DNA of 64,000 nt from Lachnospiraceae bacterium (GTDB lineage: Bacteria; Bacillota; Clostridia; Lachnospirales; Lachnospiraceae), in assembly GCA_015057165.1 (NCBI GenBank), contig SVEY01000017.1, positions 1-64,000 on the forward strand, written 5' to 3'. The notes beneath the pieces were generated by a model. It was not told the origin of the DNA. It saw nothing but the letters and a program-made list of their open reading frames with translations, and made no database searches. A program made the translations under genes and the position numbers. Positions 16,206-24,372 of the stretch are shown piece after piece. The stretch's first letter is position 1. Every line of letters begins with the position of its first letter.

Positions 16206-17113
16206 GGCATATGAATAGGATTTTTATCATCTTTCATACATTTTGCGTATTGATATACCCTCTTCAATAAATCGTCCTTTGGATTCCCTTTACCAGCCAA
16301 TTTATCAAACCCGTTATATGTACTGAATCCCAACAAATAAACTGCAACTGCCATTGAAAAATCATCCACAGTACCAATCGTGTTCATTGCAACATTTCTC
16401 AATTCATCTATAGCTACATCGTTAGGTGTATGTAGTTCGTGGTTATTATCTACAACATAGTTAATTGTTTCCGGAAGAATTCGACACATCTGATAAAATG
16501 CATCCGCCTCTCCAGTAACCAATGCATAGAATTGATCAATACTTACTCGACGAATTCTTCTATGAGAAACTTTCTTACCATCCACTGTTGTCTCCCATTT
16601 AATATTTTGTGAGCGTTGTGCAATCGCTTCAACCAAAAAACATGCACAATCGTCATCGTCCAAAAGCTGACTCTGCATCTTAATATAAGTTTTTCCAGCA
16701 GAAGCTGAGTTCATGGTATTATGCTTGTTTTTCATCTCAACATATACTGTATGAACCATATCTCCCTCTGGCAAATTTATTCCCTTTGGATTTCTATATA
16801 TTACATCCCATCCACCGTCTTTACCATTTTCTGGCACATGACAATTATCTATATACTGAAATATTCTCTGATGAAAATATCCTATATCATTATTATTGGA
16901 CTTATCTCTCTGACGGAATATTTCATTTCCTACCATCTCATCCCAACTTGATTTATAAACTGTCTTGTCAAAGATAAGTTTTATAGGATCAATTATGTTT
17001 TTATTGAATCTTTTTACATCAAAAGACTCAAGCTTTTCGCCGTACTTTTCTATAGTTGCAGCAACATGATTTGTAAAATCTTGTTGCGATATAAAATCTA
17101 AATTCCAATCCAC
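16199..17113 (-). CDS. Eco47II-family type II restriction endonuclease
   Basis: A 304-residue protein that starts with GTG overlapping the methyltransferase stop by one base (TAGTG). The sequence fits the Eco47II/Sau96I-type family: RFNKNIIDPIKLIFDKTVYKSSWDEMVGNEIFRQRDKSNNNDIGYFHQRIFQYI, then GGWDVIYRNP and VYVEMKNKHNTMNSASAGKTY. The VEMKNK segment supplies the PD-(D/E)XK-like acidic and lysine residues. Eco47II recognises GGNCC, the likely target here. The last codons and the stop lie in the sirtuin-derived scar at 16171-16205, so the extreme C-terminus was remade when the cassette arrived. Confidence 0.88.
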   Translation of the reverse strand: MDWNLDFISQQDFTNHVAATIEKYGEKLESFDVKRFNKNIIDPIKLIFDKTVYKSSWDEMVGNEIFRQRDKSNNNDIGYFHQRIFQYIDNCHVPENGKDGGWDVIYRNPKGINLPEGDMVHTVYVEMKNKHNTMNSASAGKTYIKMQSQLLDDDDCACFLVEAIAQRSQNIKWETTVDGKKVSHRRIRRVSIDQFYALVTGEADAFYQMCRILPETINYVVDNNHELHTPNDVAIDELRNVAMNTIGTVDDFSMAVAVYLLGFSTYNGFDKLAGKGNPKDDLLKRVYQYAKCMKDDKNPIHMPQ

Positions 17114-18147
17114 TATATTGCCTCCCTCAACTCTTCTTTTCTATCCGCTATTTCTAATGATTCTTTTATCTCTTTAGCAATATCATAGGCAAGACTAACA
17201 GGCACGGCATTCCCTACCTGTTTATACTGAGATGAAACATTACCACAGAACTCCCAATCATCTGGAAATGTCTGAATTCTAGCATTCTCACGTACAGTAA
17301 ATGGCCTGGCTTCTAATGGATGGCATCTCTCCGTTTGTTTCTGAGACGGAGATGTTAATACTGTTAATGAAGGTTCATCCAAACTCATTCTCCTTAAAAT
17401 TCCAGTTCGCCCACCTTCCATATCCCAGCAACTCTTCATATATTCCTTTGCAATTTTAGGATCAATATCTCTCCAATATCCTCCTGCCGGAACTAATTCA
17501 AATATCTTTCTCTTCTTTTCACCATATTGAACACCTGGTCCTTCTGGGCAATCAAGTAAAACATCCCTAAGTACCGGTTTATATTTATGACTTTCTGGAA
17601 ATGTATATTTAATCTTACCTATTAAGTCCTTACGAATACCAATTGTTATTAATCTCTCCCTCTTCTGAGGTGCTCCATGCTCCCAGGCATTTAATATCTG
17701 CTTATCTATTACATAGCCTGTTTTTTCAAAAATATTTAACATTGTTGTATATGTTTTTCCATGATTGTGTGTAAGTAATCCTCTCACATTCTCGAATAAA
17801 AACATCTTTGGTTGCAACTTTTCAAGAAAAACTGCATAGTGATAAAACAAAGTTCCTCTTGCATCTTCTAGTCCCAGTCTCTTTCCTGCATAAGAAAAAG
17901 CTTGGCATGGTGCACCACCAGAAAGCAAGTCTAACGCTCCCTTGTTTATTGAAAAATACTTTTCCAAATCTAAGCAAGAAATATTGGCTATATCATCGTT
18001 AATAACATTCCAGTTAGGTCGGTTTTTCTTCAACGTATCGGCTGCATCTTTGTCAAACTCTATCAAACCCAAATTTTCAAATCCAGCCTTTTCAACGCCT
18101 AAAGCAAGTCCACCTGCTCCAGCAAATAATTCTATTGATGTGTACAT
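17113..18147 (-). CDS. DNA (cytosine-5) methyltransferase of the R-M pair
   Basis: A 344-residue C5-methyltransferase. Motif I is ELFAGAGGLALG and motif IV is GGAPCQAFSYAG with the catalytic Cys. Motif VI is ENVRGLL, motif VIII is QKRERLITIG, and motif X is QVGNAVPVSLAYDIAKEI. The target recognition region lies between residues 190 and 290. Its gene is upstream of the endonuclease gene and overlaps it by one base, so methylase is made first. It should protect GGNCC sites, by pairing with an Eco47II-like enzyme. GAGGTGAT precedes the ATG. Confidence 0.92.
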   Translation of the reverse strand: MYTSIELFAGAGGLALGVEKAGFENLGLIEFDKDAADTLKKNRPNWNVINDDIANISCLDLEKYFSINKGALDLLSGGAPCQAFSYAGKRLGLEDARGTLFYHYAVFLEKLQPKMFLFENVRGLLTHNHGKTYTTMLNIFEKTGYVIDKQILNAWEHGAPQKRERLITIGIRKDLIGKIKYTFPESHKYKPVLRDVLLDCPEGPGVQYGEKKRKIFELVPAGGYWRDIDPKIAKEYMKSCWDMEGGRTGILRRMSLDEPSLTVLTSPSQKQTERCHPLEARPFTVRENARIQTFPDDWEFCGNVSSQYKQVGNAVPVSLAYDIAKEIKESLEIADRKEELREAI

Positions 18148-18448
18148 CTATATCACCTCATATTTATTTTTACATTCATTATACTAGCAATACTGTCCTA
18201 AAAATGGGACTCATATATAATTTACACCTAATTTACACCTAATTTACACCTCAAAATAACACATATTAGTATATCAACAAAAGCTAAGTTTATCAATATA
18301 TCTTAAGTGTTTACGCTGTCGGAAACATGAAGAGACTTGATTTTCTTATAAGCAAGGACTATAATAAGAATAAGTTAGCCTTAACTAACCGCTATTTCTC
18401 GCAAACACCCGGTGCATCTCAGTCCGGTTATCAAAGGAGATTAAGAGA
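18148..18448. other. 301-base divergent spacer between R-M cassette and next operon
   Basis: Contains the 11-base tandem repeats at 18219-18251 and a possible 41-codon frame at 18327-18452. No transposase, terminal inverted repeat or attachment site is visible. It is the right-hand edge of the R-M cassette; the sirtuin gene sequence that marks the left edge does not continue here. Confidence 0.5.
18219..18251 (-). repeat. three tandem 11-mers upstream of methyltransferase gene
   Basis: AATTTACACCT occurs three times without interruption (minus strand AGGTGTAAATT). An 11-base period puts copies on the same face of DNA. They lie 72-104 bases upstream of the methyltransferase start. They could be operators for autoregulation by the methyltransferase or an outside repressor. 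No C-protein gene is seen. Confidence 0.7.
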
Positions 18449-18452
18449 ATGA
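18327..18452 (+). CDS. possible 41-residue upstream peptide
   Basis: A frame MKRLDFLISKDYNKNK... of 41 codons ends in ATGA that overlaps the next gene's start codon, the usual sign of translational coupling. Its own ribosome-binding site is poor and I recognise no family. It may be the tail of a gene cut by the R-M insertion. Confidence 0.25.
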   Translation: MKRLDFLISKDYNKNKLALTNRYFSQTPGASQSGYQRRLRE

Positions 18453-19081
18453 GATATGCAGGAATGCCACTTGGCATGTGGGCTTTATTTGCCGGTTCTT
18501 TCAAGAAACAGTTGTCTGTAGTTTACGGATATAATTCTAAAAAAGCAAAGGTGATTACCGGCAAAGCAAAGCCGAAATATAAAAGAATTATTGAGGGTCT
18601 TCCAACATTTGAAAAGACCGACCGGTTTAAGATGAATATAGTGAATTGCGCCATGCTATCTGCTTTTCTTTTGAGTCTGCCGAAAAAACCAAGTGTTGAA
18701 AAAACGACAGAATATTATCGCGCATCTATGATGACCGCTCCCATGAAGTTGTTTTGTCGGATTAGTGGCAAGAAGAAGTTCAGCACAAAAGATATTCAAA
18801 ATATGAAGGATACCGCCACTCTTCGAGCCGCAGACAAAAACCCCTATTCCTGGAATATGGAATATCTTCCCTATCCGGATGGCAGTGGCTATGAGGCGAG
18901 ATTTACGTCTTGTGGCATCTGTACATTGATGGGGGAATTGGGGCTTTTCGAGTTGGTTCCTGCTATGTGCCGTCTGGACTACAGTATGAGCGAAGCGAGT
19001 GGTGTGTCGGAGTTTGTGCGCGAATATACACTGGCTTCCGGCGGTCCGTATTGTGACTGCGGATATAAGAAGAAATATTGA
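18449..19081 (+). CDS. L-2-amino-thiazoline-4-carboxylate hydrolase-like protein
   Basis: A 210-residue protein; AAAGGAG lies 7 bases before the ATG. The C-terminal half has the conserved features of the ATC hydrolase family. These are NMEYLP, a CGICTLMGELGLFELVPAMCRLDYSMSE segment, and the terminal YTLASGGPYCDCGYKKK with paired cysteines. ATC hydrolase opens the thiazoline ring in the bacterial route from ATC to L-cysteine. Many members of the family have unknown substrates. It is followed by two methyltransferase genes in tight order (18 and 8 base gaps), so a small-molecule pathway is likely. Confidence 0.75.
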   Translation: MRYAGMPLGMWALFAGSFKKQLSVVYGYNSKKAKVITGKAKPKYKRIIEGLPTFEKTDRFKMNIVNCAMLSAFLLSLPKKPSVEKTTEYYRASMMTAPMKLFCRISGKKKFSTKDIQNMKDTATLRAADKNPYSWNMEYLPYPDGSGYEARFTSCGICTLMGELGLFELVPAMCRLDYSMSEASGVSEFVREYTLASGGPYCDCGYKKKY

Positions 19082-19099
19082 ATACGGAGGAAATGCGAT

Positions 19100-19723
19100 A
19101 TGGGATTAATCAGAGATTATTTTAATCAGACAAGAAAGCCGGAGGGTTTTCTTGGAAGAATGATGGTAAATGGAATGAACAAAGGACACGACAGGCTTTC
19201 AGACTGGGGCATATCACATCTTAAGAAAACCGAGCCGGCAAAGGTTCTGGATATAGGATGTGGCGGAGGACGCAATGCCGGGAAGCTTCTTGATAAATAT
19301 CCCGCCGCTCATGTAACAGCTATAGATTACTCAGATGTCTCTGTAAGCATGGCGACTTCTTATAATGCAGAGGCTATTAAGAAGGGGCGTTGTGAGGTGA
19401 TGCAAGGTGACGTATCCAACCTTAATCTGCCAAAGGAGCAATACGACCTTGCAACAGCATTTGAGACGATATATTTCTGGCCCGGACTTAAGGAGTGTTT
19501 TGGCGAGGTGGCAAAGGTTCTAAAGCCCGGTGGAATATTTATGATAGTTAACGAATCTGACGGAACGGATAAGGAAGGTCTTAAGTTTGAGAAAATTATA
19601 GATGGAATGAAATGTCATACTGTAAGTGAGATAGAAGAGGCACTTAAGAGCGCCGGCTTTAGCAAAATAAAATCTGGACATCATAAGTCTAAACCGTGGA
19701 TTGTAGTTATAGCTAAAAAGTGA
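19100..19723 (+). CDS. class I SAM-dependent methyltransferase
   Basis: A 207-residue Rossmann-fold methyltransferase with CGGAGG upstream. Motif I is VLDIGCGGGRNAGKLL (residues 50-65), the acidic post-I residue is in AIDYSD, and motif II includes YDLATAFETIYFWPGL. The end of the fold reads VLKPGGIFMIVNE. It resembles UbiE/MenG-type small-molecule methyltransferases; the substrate is unknown. Second gene of a three-gene unit. Confidence 0.88.
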   Translation: MGLIRDYFNQTRKPEGFLGRMMVNGMNKGHDRLSDWGISHLKKTEPAKVLDIGCGGGRNAGKLLDKYPAAHVTAIDYSDVSVSMATSYNAEAIKKGRCEVMQGDVSNLNLPKEQYDLATAFETIYFWPGLKECFGEVAKVLKPGGIFMIVNESDGTDKEGLKFEKIIDGMKCHTVSEIEEALKSAGFSKIKSGHHKSKPWIVVIAKK

Positions 19724-19731
19724 GGTTGATT

Positions 19732-20559
19732 ATGTACCATATTGAGAAAAACACAGTACAAGAGACGCTTATTATTCCGTTGTACGGAAGGAAGGTATGT
19801 TCAGAGCATTTCCCTGATTTATTTAGAGACACAGAGGCGGAGAGAATATGCAGTATGCTTGACTACGACTTTGAAGAAAAAGGGAAGAAGATGGAGAGCA
19901 TGGCAGGTCTTTTCGGGGCATTGGAGGTTGCCCAGAGACAGTATGATCTTGCGTGGGAAGTAAGAGATTATCTGAAGAAGAATCCGCTTGCCGCCGTAGT
20001 TAATCTTGGATGTGGATTGGACGATACCATAAGAAAATGTGACAATGGACAATGTAAAGGTTATAACATTGATATGCCTGATGTAATATCTGTAAGAAAT
20101 GAGCTCCTTCCAGAAGGGGAAAGGGAGAGAAATATTGCATGCGACCTTAATGATACGAAATGGATGGAAGAGATAGATGCAAGCAACGGAGCAGTATTTT
20201 TTGCATCGGGAGTGTTTTATTATTTTAAGACGGAAGATGTGAAGGTGCTTTTTCAGAAAATGGCAAAGAAATTCCCCGGGGCTGTCATAGCCTTTGACAG
20301 CTGTAATCGACGCGGAGCCAAGATGATGACAAAGACATGGCTTAAGGAAGCGGGAATTGCTGATGTAAGTGCCTATTTCTCCCTAGAGGACAAGGCGCAG
20401 CTTGAAAGCTGGTCGAAGGATTTCGCCAACGTATCAGCCAAGAGCTATATGCGTGGATATCGAGACATTTATAAGGATGTCAACTTTTTCCACAAGATAA
20501 TGATAAAATTCTGCGACAGTCTTGTTAAGATGCAGATTATAAAAATCACCTTTAAATAG
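19732..20559 (+). CDS. class I SAM-dependent methyltransferase, LCM/PPM-like
   Basis: A 275-residue protein. The ATG at 19732 follows GAGG; an in-frame GTG at 19720 overlaps the previous stop. VVNLGCGLDDTIRK is the SAM-binding loop in the form typical of leucine carboxyl methyltransferase/PPM-like enzymes. YNIDMPDVISVRNELLP and GAVFFASGVFYYF follow. The N-terminal segment with IPLYGRKVCSEHFPDLFRD also belongs to that family, whose members O-methylate carboxylates and polyketide acids. With the preceding methyltransferase and ATC-hydrolase-like gene it forms a possible tailoring operon. Confidence 0.82.
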   Translation: MYHIEKNTVQETLIIPLYGRKVCSEHFPDLFRDTEAERICSMLDYDFEEKGKKMESMAGLFGALEVAQRQYDLAWEVRDYLKKNPLAAVVNLGCGLDDTIRKCDNGQCKGYNIDMPDVISVRNELLPEGERERNIACDLNDTKWMEEIDASNGAVFFASGVFYYFKTEDVKVLFQKMAKKFPGAVIAFDSCNRRGAKMMTKTWLKEAGIADVSAYFSLEDKAQLESWSKDFANVSAKSYMRGYRDIYKDVNFFHKIMIKFCDSLVKMQIIKITFK

Positions 20560-20562
20560 GTG
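20546..20562. terminator. possible bidirectional terminator
   Basis: CACCT-TTAAAT-AGGTG overlaps the methyltransferase stop codon. On the minus strand it is followed by ATTTTTAT, so it best serves the convergent LysR gene. Confidence 0.45.
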
Positions 20563-20573
20563 TATTTCGCATA

Positions 20574-21461
20574 TCACAACGGAAAAGCCACCGCGTCCTC
20601 ATATAATTTCTGCAAGATATTTATAAATACACCGAGACTTTCTCTATTGTCATTCTTATGAGTGCAAAGCACACAGTGAAAACGTTCTTCACATTCGAAG
20701 GGAATCCAAAGAAACTGGCTACTGTGGTCGTTAAGGAAGCCGGGAGCTAGGCATATGCCACGGCCGGCAGCGATATTGACATAAGTGCTGTCATGGTCGG
20801 GACTGTTAAAATAGTCAATCTGTCCCGAGGATATAAGCCTTTGCTGCACTGTTCTAAGAGCAGGTGGCGAGCCACCGCCCACCATAAGCGTTCGACCGTA
20901 GATATCTTCCTCCGTAACAAGATTCTTATCGGCAAGGGGGTCATTTCTGTCAGTTATAAGGTAAATGTGTGAATCGAAAAGCTTATGAACATTAATACCC
21001 GGAATGTGCTTTGTCTGTTCATCTAGTGCGAAGAGTACATCAGCTTCTTCCTTTAAGAAAGCTTCAATTCCGTTATCATACTGAAACAAAGGTGTAATCA
21101 TTACACCGTCCTGATCTTTTTCAAATATTCTTATAGCTTCCGGCAGGAAGTAAATCGCTTGTCGTACCATCATAGATACAGTAATATTGTCAGTATACTT
21201 TGCGCTGAAGTTCTGTCCCTGTTCGATAGCGCGCTTCATTTCTTCACGCATATTGATAAGATAAGATACGAACTGCTCTCCGGCAGGTGTAAGAGCAGCG
21301 CCTTTGCCAGTTCTGTCGAATATTTTAAATCCCACTTCATTTTCCAGAAGATTCATCTGATAAGAGAAGGTAGGCTGACTGGCGAAGCAATTCTCGGCGG
21401 CCTTACTGAAGTTCAATGTGTGTGCAAGTTCTATACAATAATCAATCTGTTTTGTAGTCAT
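20574..21461 (-). CDS. LysR-family transcriptional regulator
   Basis: A 295-residue regulator. ATG 21461 is preferred over the in-frame GTG at 21470 because GGGAG lies 8 bases upstream of the ATG. The N-terminal winged helix reads TTKQIDYCIELAHTLNFSKAAENCFASQPTFSYQMNLLENEVGFKIFDR. The effector domain runs from residue 88 on. It diverges from the acetyltransferase/aldo-keto reductase/flavodoxin operon by 114 bases and probably controls it. This LysR-reductase-flavodoxin arrangement is common in Lachnospiraceae. Confidence 0.93.
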   Translation of the reverse strand: MTTKQIDYCIELAHTLNFSKAAENCFASQPTFSYQMNLLENEVGFKIFDRTGKGAALTPAGEQFVSYLINMREEMKRAIEQGQNFSAKYTDNITVSMMVRQAIYFLPEAIRIFEKDQDGVMITPLFQYDNGIEAFLKEEADVLFALDEQTKHIPGINVHKLFDSHIYLITDRNDPLADKNLVTEEDIYGRTLMVGGGSPPALRTVQQRLISSGQIDYFNSPDHDSTYVNIAAGRGICLAPGFLNDHSSQFLWIPFECEERFHCVLCTHKNDNRESLGVFINILQKLYEDAVAFPL

Positions 21462-21500
21462 ATGAGGCACTCCCTGTTATTTAAAAATTAAATCAAATAT

Positions 21501-21530
21501 TTAGTCTTTCTATTGGATATTTTATATAAA
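21501..21530 (+). promoter_or_regulatory. candidate promoter of the flavodoxin operon
   Basis: TTAGTC, 18-base spacer, TATAAA in the divergent region between the LysR gene and the acetyltransferase gene. The surrounding AT-rich symmetric sequence (ATATTT...TTGGATAT) may hold the LysR operator. Confidence 0.35.
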
Positions 21531-21575
21531 ATATGTGAAACTGTAAATAGAAAAACAAATATGGAGGCGCAAAAG

Positions 21576-22160
21576 ATGGATTATAAAAAAGGTTATGTAT
21601 TTGATTTAATGGAAAAAGGAGGACCTACAGATGTAAGGGAGCCTTATTTTCAAGATGCAGTTGATGAGATGATGAGAGCGAGAGTTCTGTGTGCGAAGGC
21701 TAATGCCAAGATGCCGGACGATATGACATATATTGATGACTTGGAAGAACTGTTCGGAAGGAAGCTTGATGATGTCAGGATTCTTACACCGTTTACATGT
21801 GATTTCGGTAATACAGTTAAGTTTGGAAAAGGCGTATTTATCAACCATTCGGCGATTCTTTCCTCATCAGGTGGAATAGAGTTTGAAGACGGTTGTATGG
21901 CGGCTCCGGGACTTAGAATTGCCACAATCAATCATGATATGACCAGGCGCCATACTACATACACCTATGGTAAGGTAACAATTAAGAAAAATGCATGGCT
22001 TGGTATGAACGTTACAATCTGCCCCGGAGTGACTATCGGAGAATACGCGGTTGTTGCAGCAGGAGCCGTCGTTACAAAAGATGTACCGGATTATGCAGTA
22101 GTGGGAGGCGTGCCTGCGAAAGTAATTAAGATGTTAGATCCTAAGGAGCAAAAAGAATGA
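21576..22160 (+). CDS. hexapeptide-repeat O-acetyltransferase (maltose/galactoside type)
   Basis: A 194-residue protein. The ATG at 21576 has TGGAGG 9 bases upstream. Left-handed beta-helix repeats run from residue 75 onward, with FGKGVFINHSAILSSSGGIEF, the catalytic-region NHD (ATINHDM), and AWLGMNVTICPGVTIGEYAVVAAGAVVTKDVPDYAVVGGVPAKVIK. It should acetylate a sugar or other hydroxyl from acetyl-CoA as a trimer. First gene of the LysR-linked operon. Confidence 0.9.
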   Translation: MDYKKGYVFDLMEKGGPTDVREPYFQDAVDEMMRARVLCAKANAKMPDDMTYIDDLEELFGRKLDDVRILTPFTCDFGNTVKFGKGVFINHSAILSSSGGIEFEDGCMAAPGLRIATINHDMTRRHTTYTYGKVTIKKNAWLGMNVTICPGVTIGEYAVVAAGAVVTKDVPDYAVVGGVPAKVIKMLDPKEQKE

Positions 22161-22218
22161 CACATTAGAGATTACAAGTTCTAAGGCATCAACATATTAA
22201 GGAAGGAGATTATACACA

Positions 22219-23061
22219 ATGGAAAAGGTAGTATTAAATAACAAATTAGAATGTCCTATAATAGGAATCGGAACATTTATGCTTGAACCGTCCGATGCAG
22301 AAAACAGTGTAAGAGAGGCGTTAAAGATGGGATATCGACTTATCGACACTGCGAATGCGTATGTTAACGAGCGTGCAGTTGGAAGAGGAATAAGAACCAG
22401 TAATGTAGCAAGAGAAGATATATTCCTTTCCACAAAACTATGGCCTTCAGAATATACAAATGACAACGCGGTAGAAGAGACATTAAAACGTCTTGGCGTA
22501 GATTATGTGGATCTTCTGTATATCCATCAACCGGCAGGTGATTGGCTTGCAGGATACAGACAGCTTGAGAAAGCATATAAGGAAGGAAAGGCAAAGTCAA
22601 TAGGAATATGCAACTTTGAAGGAGAATATATAGAAGAGCTTGAGACTAAGTGGGAGATTGCACCTCAATTCATTCAGGTAGAAGCACACCCGTATTTTAC
22701 ACAGAGAGAACTTAGAAATACGCTTGAGAAGTATGATATCAAGTTGATGAGTTGGTATCCCTTAGGACATGGAGATAAGTCGCTTATTAATGAGCAGCTA
22801 TTTGTTGACCTTGGCAAGAAGTATTCTAAGTCCTCAGCTCAGATAATTCTTCGTTGGCATACCCAGATGGGATTTGTTGTAATACCGGGAAGTAAAAATG
22901 TAGATCATATCAGAGACAATCTTAACATCTTGGATTTTAAGCTTACAGATGAAGAGATGGAAGAGATTGCAAAGCTGGATAAGGGCGAAAGATACTATCA
23001 CCGTACTGACGAGCAACTCAAAGGATTTGCCGCATGGCAGCCGGAGTACGAGAAGAATTAA
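22219..23061 (+). CDS. aldo/keto reductase
   Basis: A 280-residue TIM-barrel NAD(P)H reductase with AAGGAGG upstream. The catalytic tetrad is visible: Asp and Tyr in YRLIDTANAYVNE, Lys in STKLWPSEY and His in LLYIHQPAG. QVEAHPYFTQREL and IPGSKNVDHIRDNLNILDF (cofactor phosphate binding) complete it. It resembles 2,5-diketo-D-gluconate reductase-like enzymes. A fragment of a close relative lies at 2001-2138. Confidence 0.93.
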   Translation: MEKVVLNNKLECPIIGIGTFMLEPSDAENSVREALKMGYRLIDTANAYVNERAVGRGIRTSNVAREDIFLSTKLWPSEYTNDNAVEETLKRLGVDYVDLLYIHQPAGDWLAGYRQLEKAYKEGKAKSIGICNFEGEYIEELETKWEIAPQFIQVEAHPYFTQRELRNTLEKYDIKLMSWYPLGHGDKSLINEQLFVDLGKKYSKSSAQIILRWHTQMGFVVIPGSKNVDHIRDNLNILDFKLTDEEMEEIAKLDKGERYYHRTDEQLKGFAAWQPEYEKN

Positions 23062-23086
23062 ACTATAATTTAAGGAGAACAACGTT

Positions 23087-23608
23087 ATGTCAAAAACACT
23101 TATAGCTTTTTATTCAAGAGCAGATGAGAATTATTTCGGTGGGGCAATGAGATATGTTGAAATAGGCAACACTGAGATAGTAGTCAACAATATAAAGGAA
23201 TTAATCGATGCCGATGTATTCAAGATTGAGATGAGTAAGCCGTATTCACCTGTATATATGACCTGTATTGATGAGGCTAAGAAGGATCTCAAATCCAATG
23301 CAAGACCGCAGCTTACAGGCTTTCCTGAGAGTATAGATGAATACGATACCATAATTCTTGCATACCCTAATTATTGGGGCACATATCCTATGGCGGTTGC
23401 AACATTTTTAGACCACTTCAATTTCGACGGCAAGACAATACTTCCGCTATGCACCAATGAAGGTAGCGGAATGGGAGGAAGTGAGAGAGACCTCAAGAAG
23501 ACTCTTAAGGGAGCCAACATTAAGAGCGGTTTATCTATTAACGGAAGCGGCGCAGCACAGTCTAAGCCTGCTGTAGAAAAGTGGTTAAAGGATAATAATT
23601 TAATATAA
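23087..23608 (+). CDS. flavodoxin (cytoplasmic)
   Basis: A 173-residue protein with AAGGAG upstream. It begins SKTLIAFYSRADENYFGGAM, the FMN phosphate loop of the flavodoxin family found next to aldo/keto reductases. YDTIILAYPNYWGTYPMAVATFLDHFNFDGKTILPLCTNEGSGMGGSERDL includes the two FMN-stacking loops. There is no signal peptide. It likely carries electrons for the neighbouring reductase. A REP-like repeat follows the stop. Confidence 0.9.
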   Translation: MSKTLIAFYSRADENYFGGAMRYVEIGNTEIVVNNIKELIDADVFKIEMSKPYSPVYMTCIDEAKKDLKSNARPQLTGFPESIDEYDTIILAYPNYWGTYPMAVATFLDHFNFDGKTILPLCTNEGSGMGGSERDLKKTLKGANIKSGLSINGSGAAQSKPAVEKWLKDNNLI

Positions 23609-23626
23609 GTTGACAAGGGGACGGGG
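23609..23626 (+). repeat. REP-like short repeat, copy 2
   Basis: GTTGACAAGGGGACGGGG starts right after the flavodoxin stop codon and matches the copy at 5745-5763 except one base. Both copies follow a stop codon directly and have the same orientation. Confidence 0.45.
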
Positions 23627-23661
23627 TGAGTATACCCTAAGAAAGGAAGGAGATTACAATT

Positions 23662-24333
23662 ATGAAGAGTTTATTGAAGACGAAGAGATTGTTCGCAGTT
23701 ATATTAGCCCTCGTAATGGTTGCAGGACTTGCGGGATGTAGCTGCTCTACATCGGACAATAGTAACGCTAACAGTACACAGAACGCATCAGCCAATGCGT
23801 CCGGCACACAGAATGCCACAGCCACTACCCCTACTACAGACGGCAGCAAGACTTTGGTAGTATATTTCTCATGGTCAGGAAATGTTGATAAGATGGCTAA
23901 CTGGATTGCGGAAGCTACAGGGGGTAAGCTTGTTCGAGTGACGCCTAAGACACCGTATTCAACCAACTATAACGAGACAGTAGATGTTGCCAAGAAGGAA
24001 CAAAATGACAATGCAAGACCCGAGATTAATGTTGATTTGACAGCAGAGCAGTTATCGGGTTATGATACAGTATACTTTGGATTCCCTGTATGGTGGAGCG
24101 ATATACCACAGTGCATGAAGACTTTCCTTGAAAGCTATGATTTTAACGGCAAGACCATAATACCGTTCTTCTCTCACGAGGGAACATCAAGCGGTGGAAG
24201 TGCTCTTGATTCTATTGAGTCTCTTGCTAAGGGAGCTACAGTTAAGAAGAGCGACTACCTTTCTATTCGAGGTGGCAAGGTTGCCGATTCGAAGCAAGAG
24301 GTTGTTGATTGGGTAGCCAAGGTTTCTAAGTAA
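23662..24333 (+). CDS. flavodoxin lipoprotein (extracytoplasmic)
   Basis: A 223-residue protein with AAGGAAGGAG upstream. The N-terminus KKRLFAV-like basic stretch, hydrophobic core and lipobox LAGC give lipidation at about Cys 27. A low-complexity Ser/Thr/Asn/Ala linker follows (residues 30-70). The flavodoxin domain begins TLVVYFSWSGNVDKMANWIAE and includes YDTVYFGFPVWWSDIPQCMKTFLESYDFNGKTIIPFFSHEGTSSGGS. Export of a flavodoxin is unusual because FMN must be acquired outside or the folded protein exported. It belongs to the same operon as a membrane flavodoxin fusion. Confidence 0.9.
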   Translation: MKSLLKTKRLFAVILALVMVAGLAGCSCSTSDNSNANSTQNASANASGTQNATATTPTTDGSKTLVVYFSWSGNVDKMANWIAEATGGKLVRVTPKTPYSTNYNETVDVAKKEQNDNARPEINVDLTAEQLSGYDTVYFGFPVWWSDIPQCMKTFLESYDFNGKTIIPFFSHEGTSSGGSALDSIESLAKGATVKKSDYLSIRGGKVADSKQEVVDWVAKVSK

Positions 24334-24372
24334 AATAACGGACTATAACTGAACATATAGAAAGGCACACCT

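Noticed and set aside
16199-18147. R-M pair as part of a transposon
   Set aside because: No transposase, terminal inverted repeats or clear target-site duplication flank it; the left edge is a mosaic scar.
18219-18251. Three tandem 11-mers as a CRISPR array
   Set aside because: Units are too short and have no spacers, and no cas genes are present.
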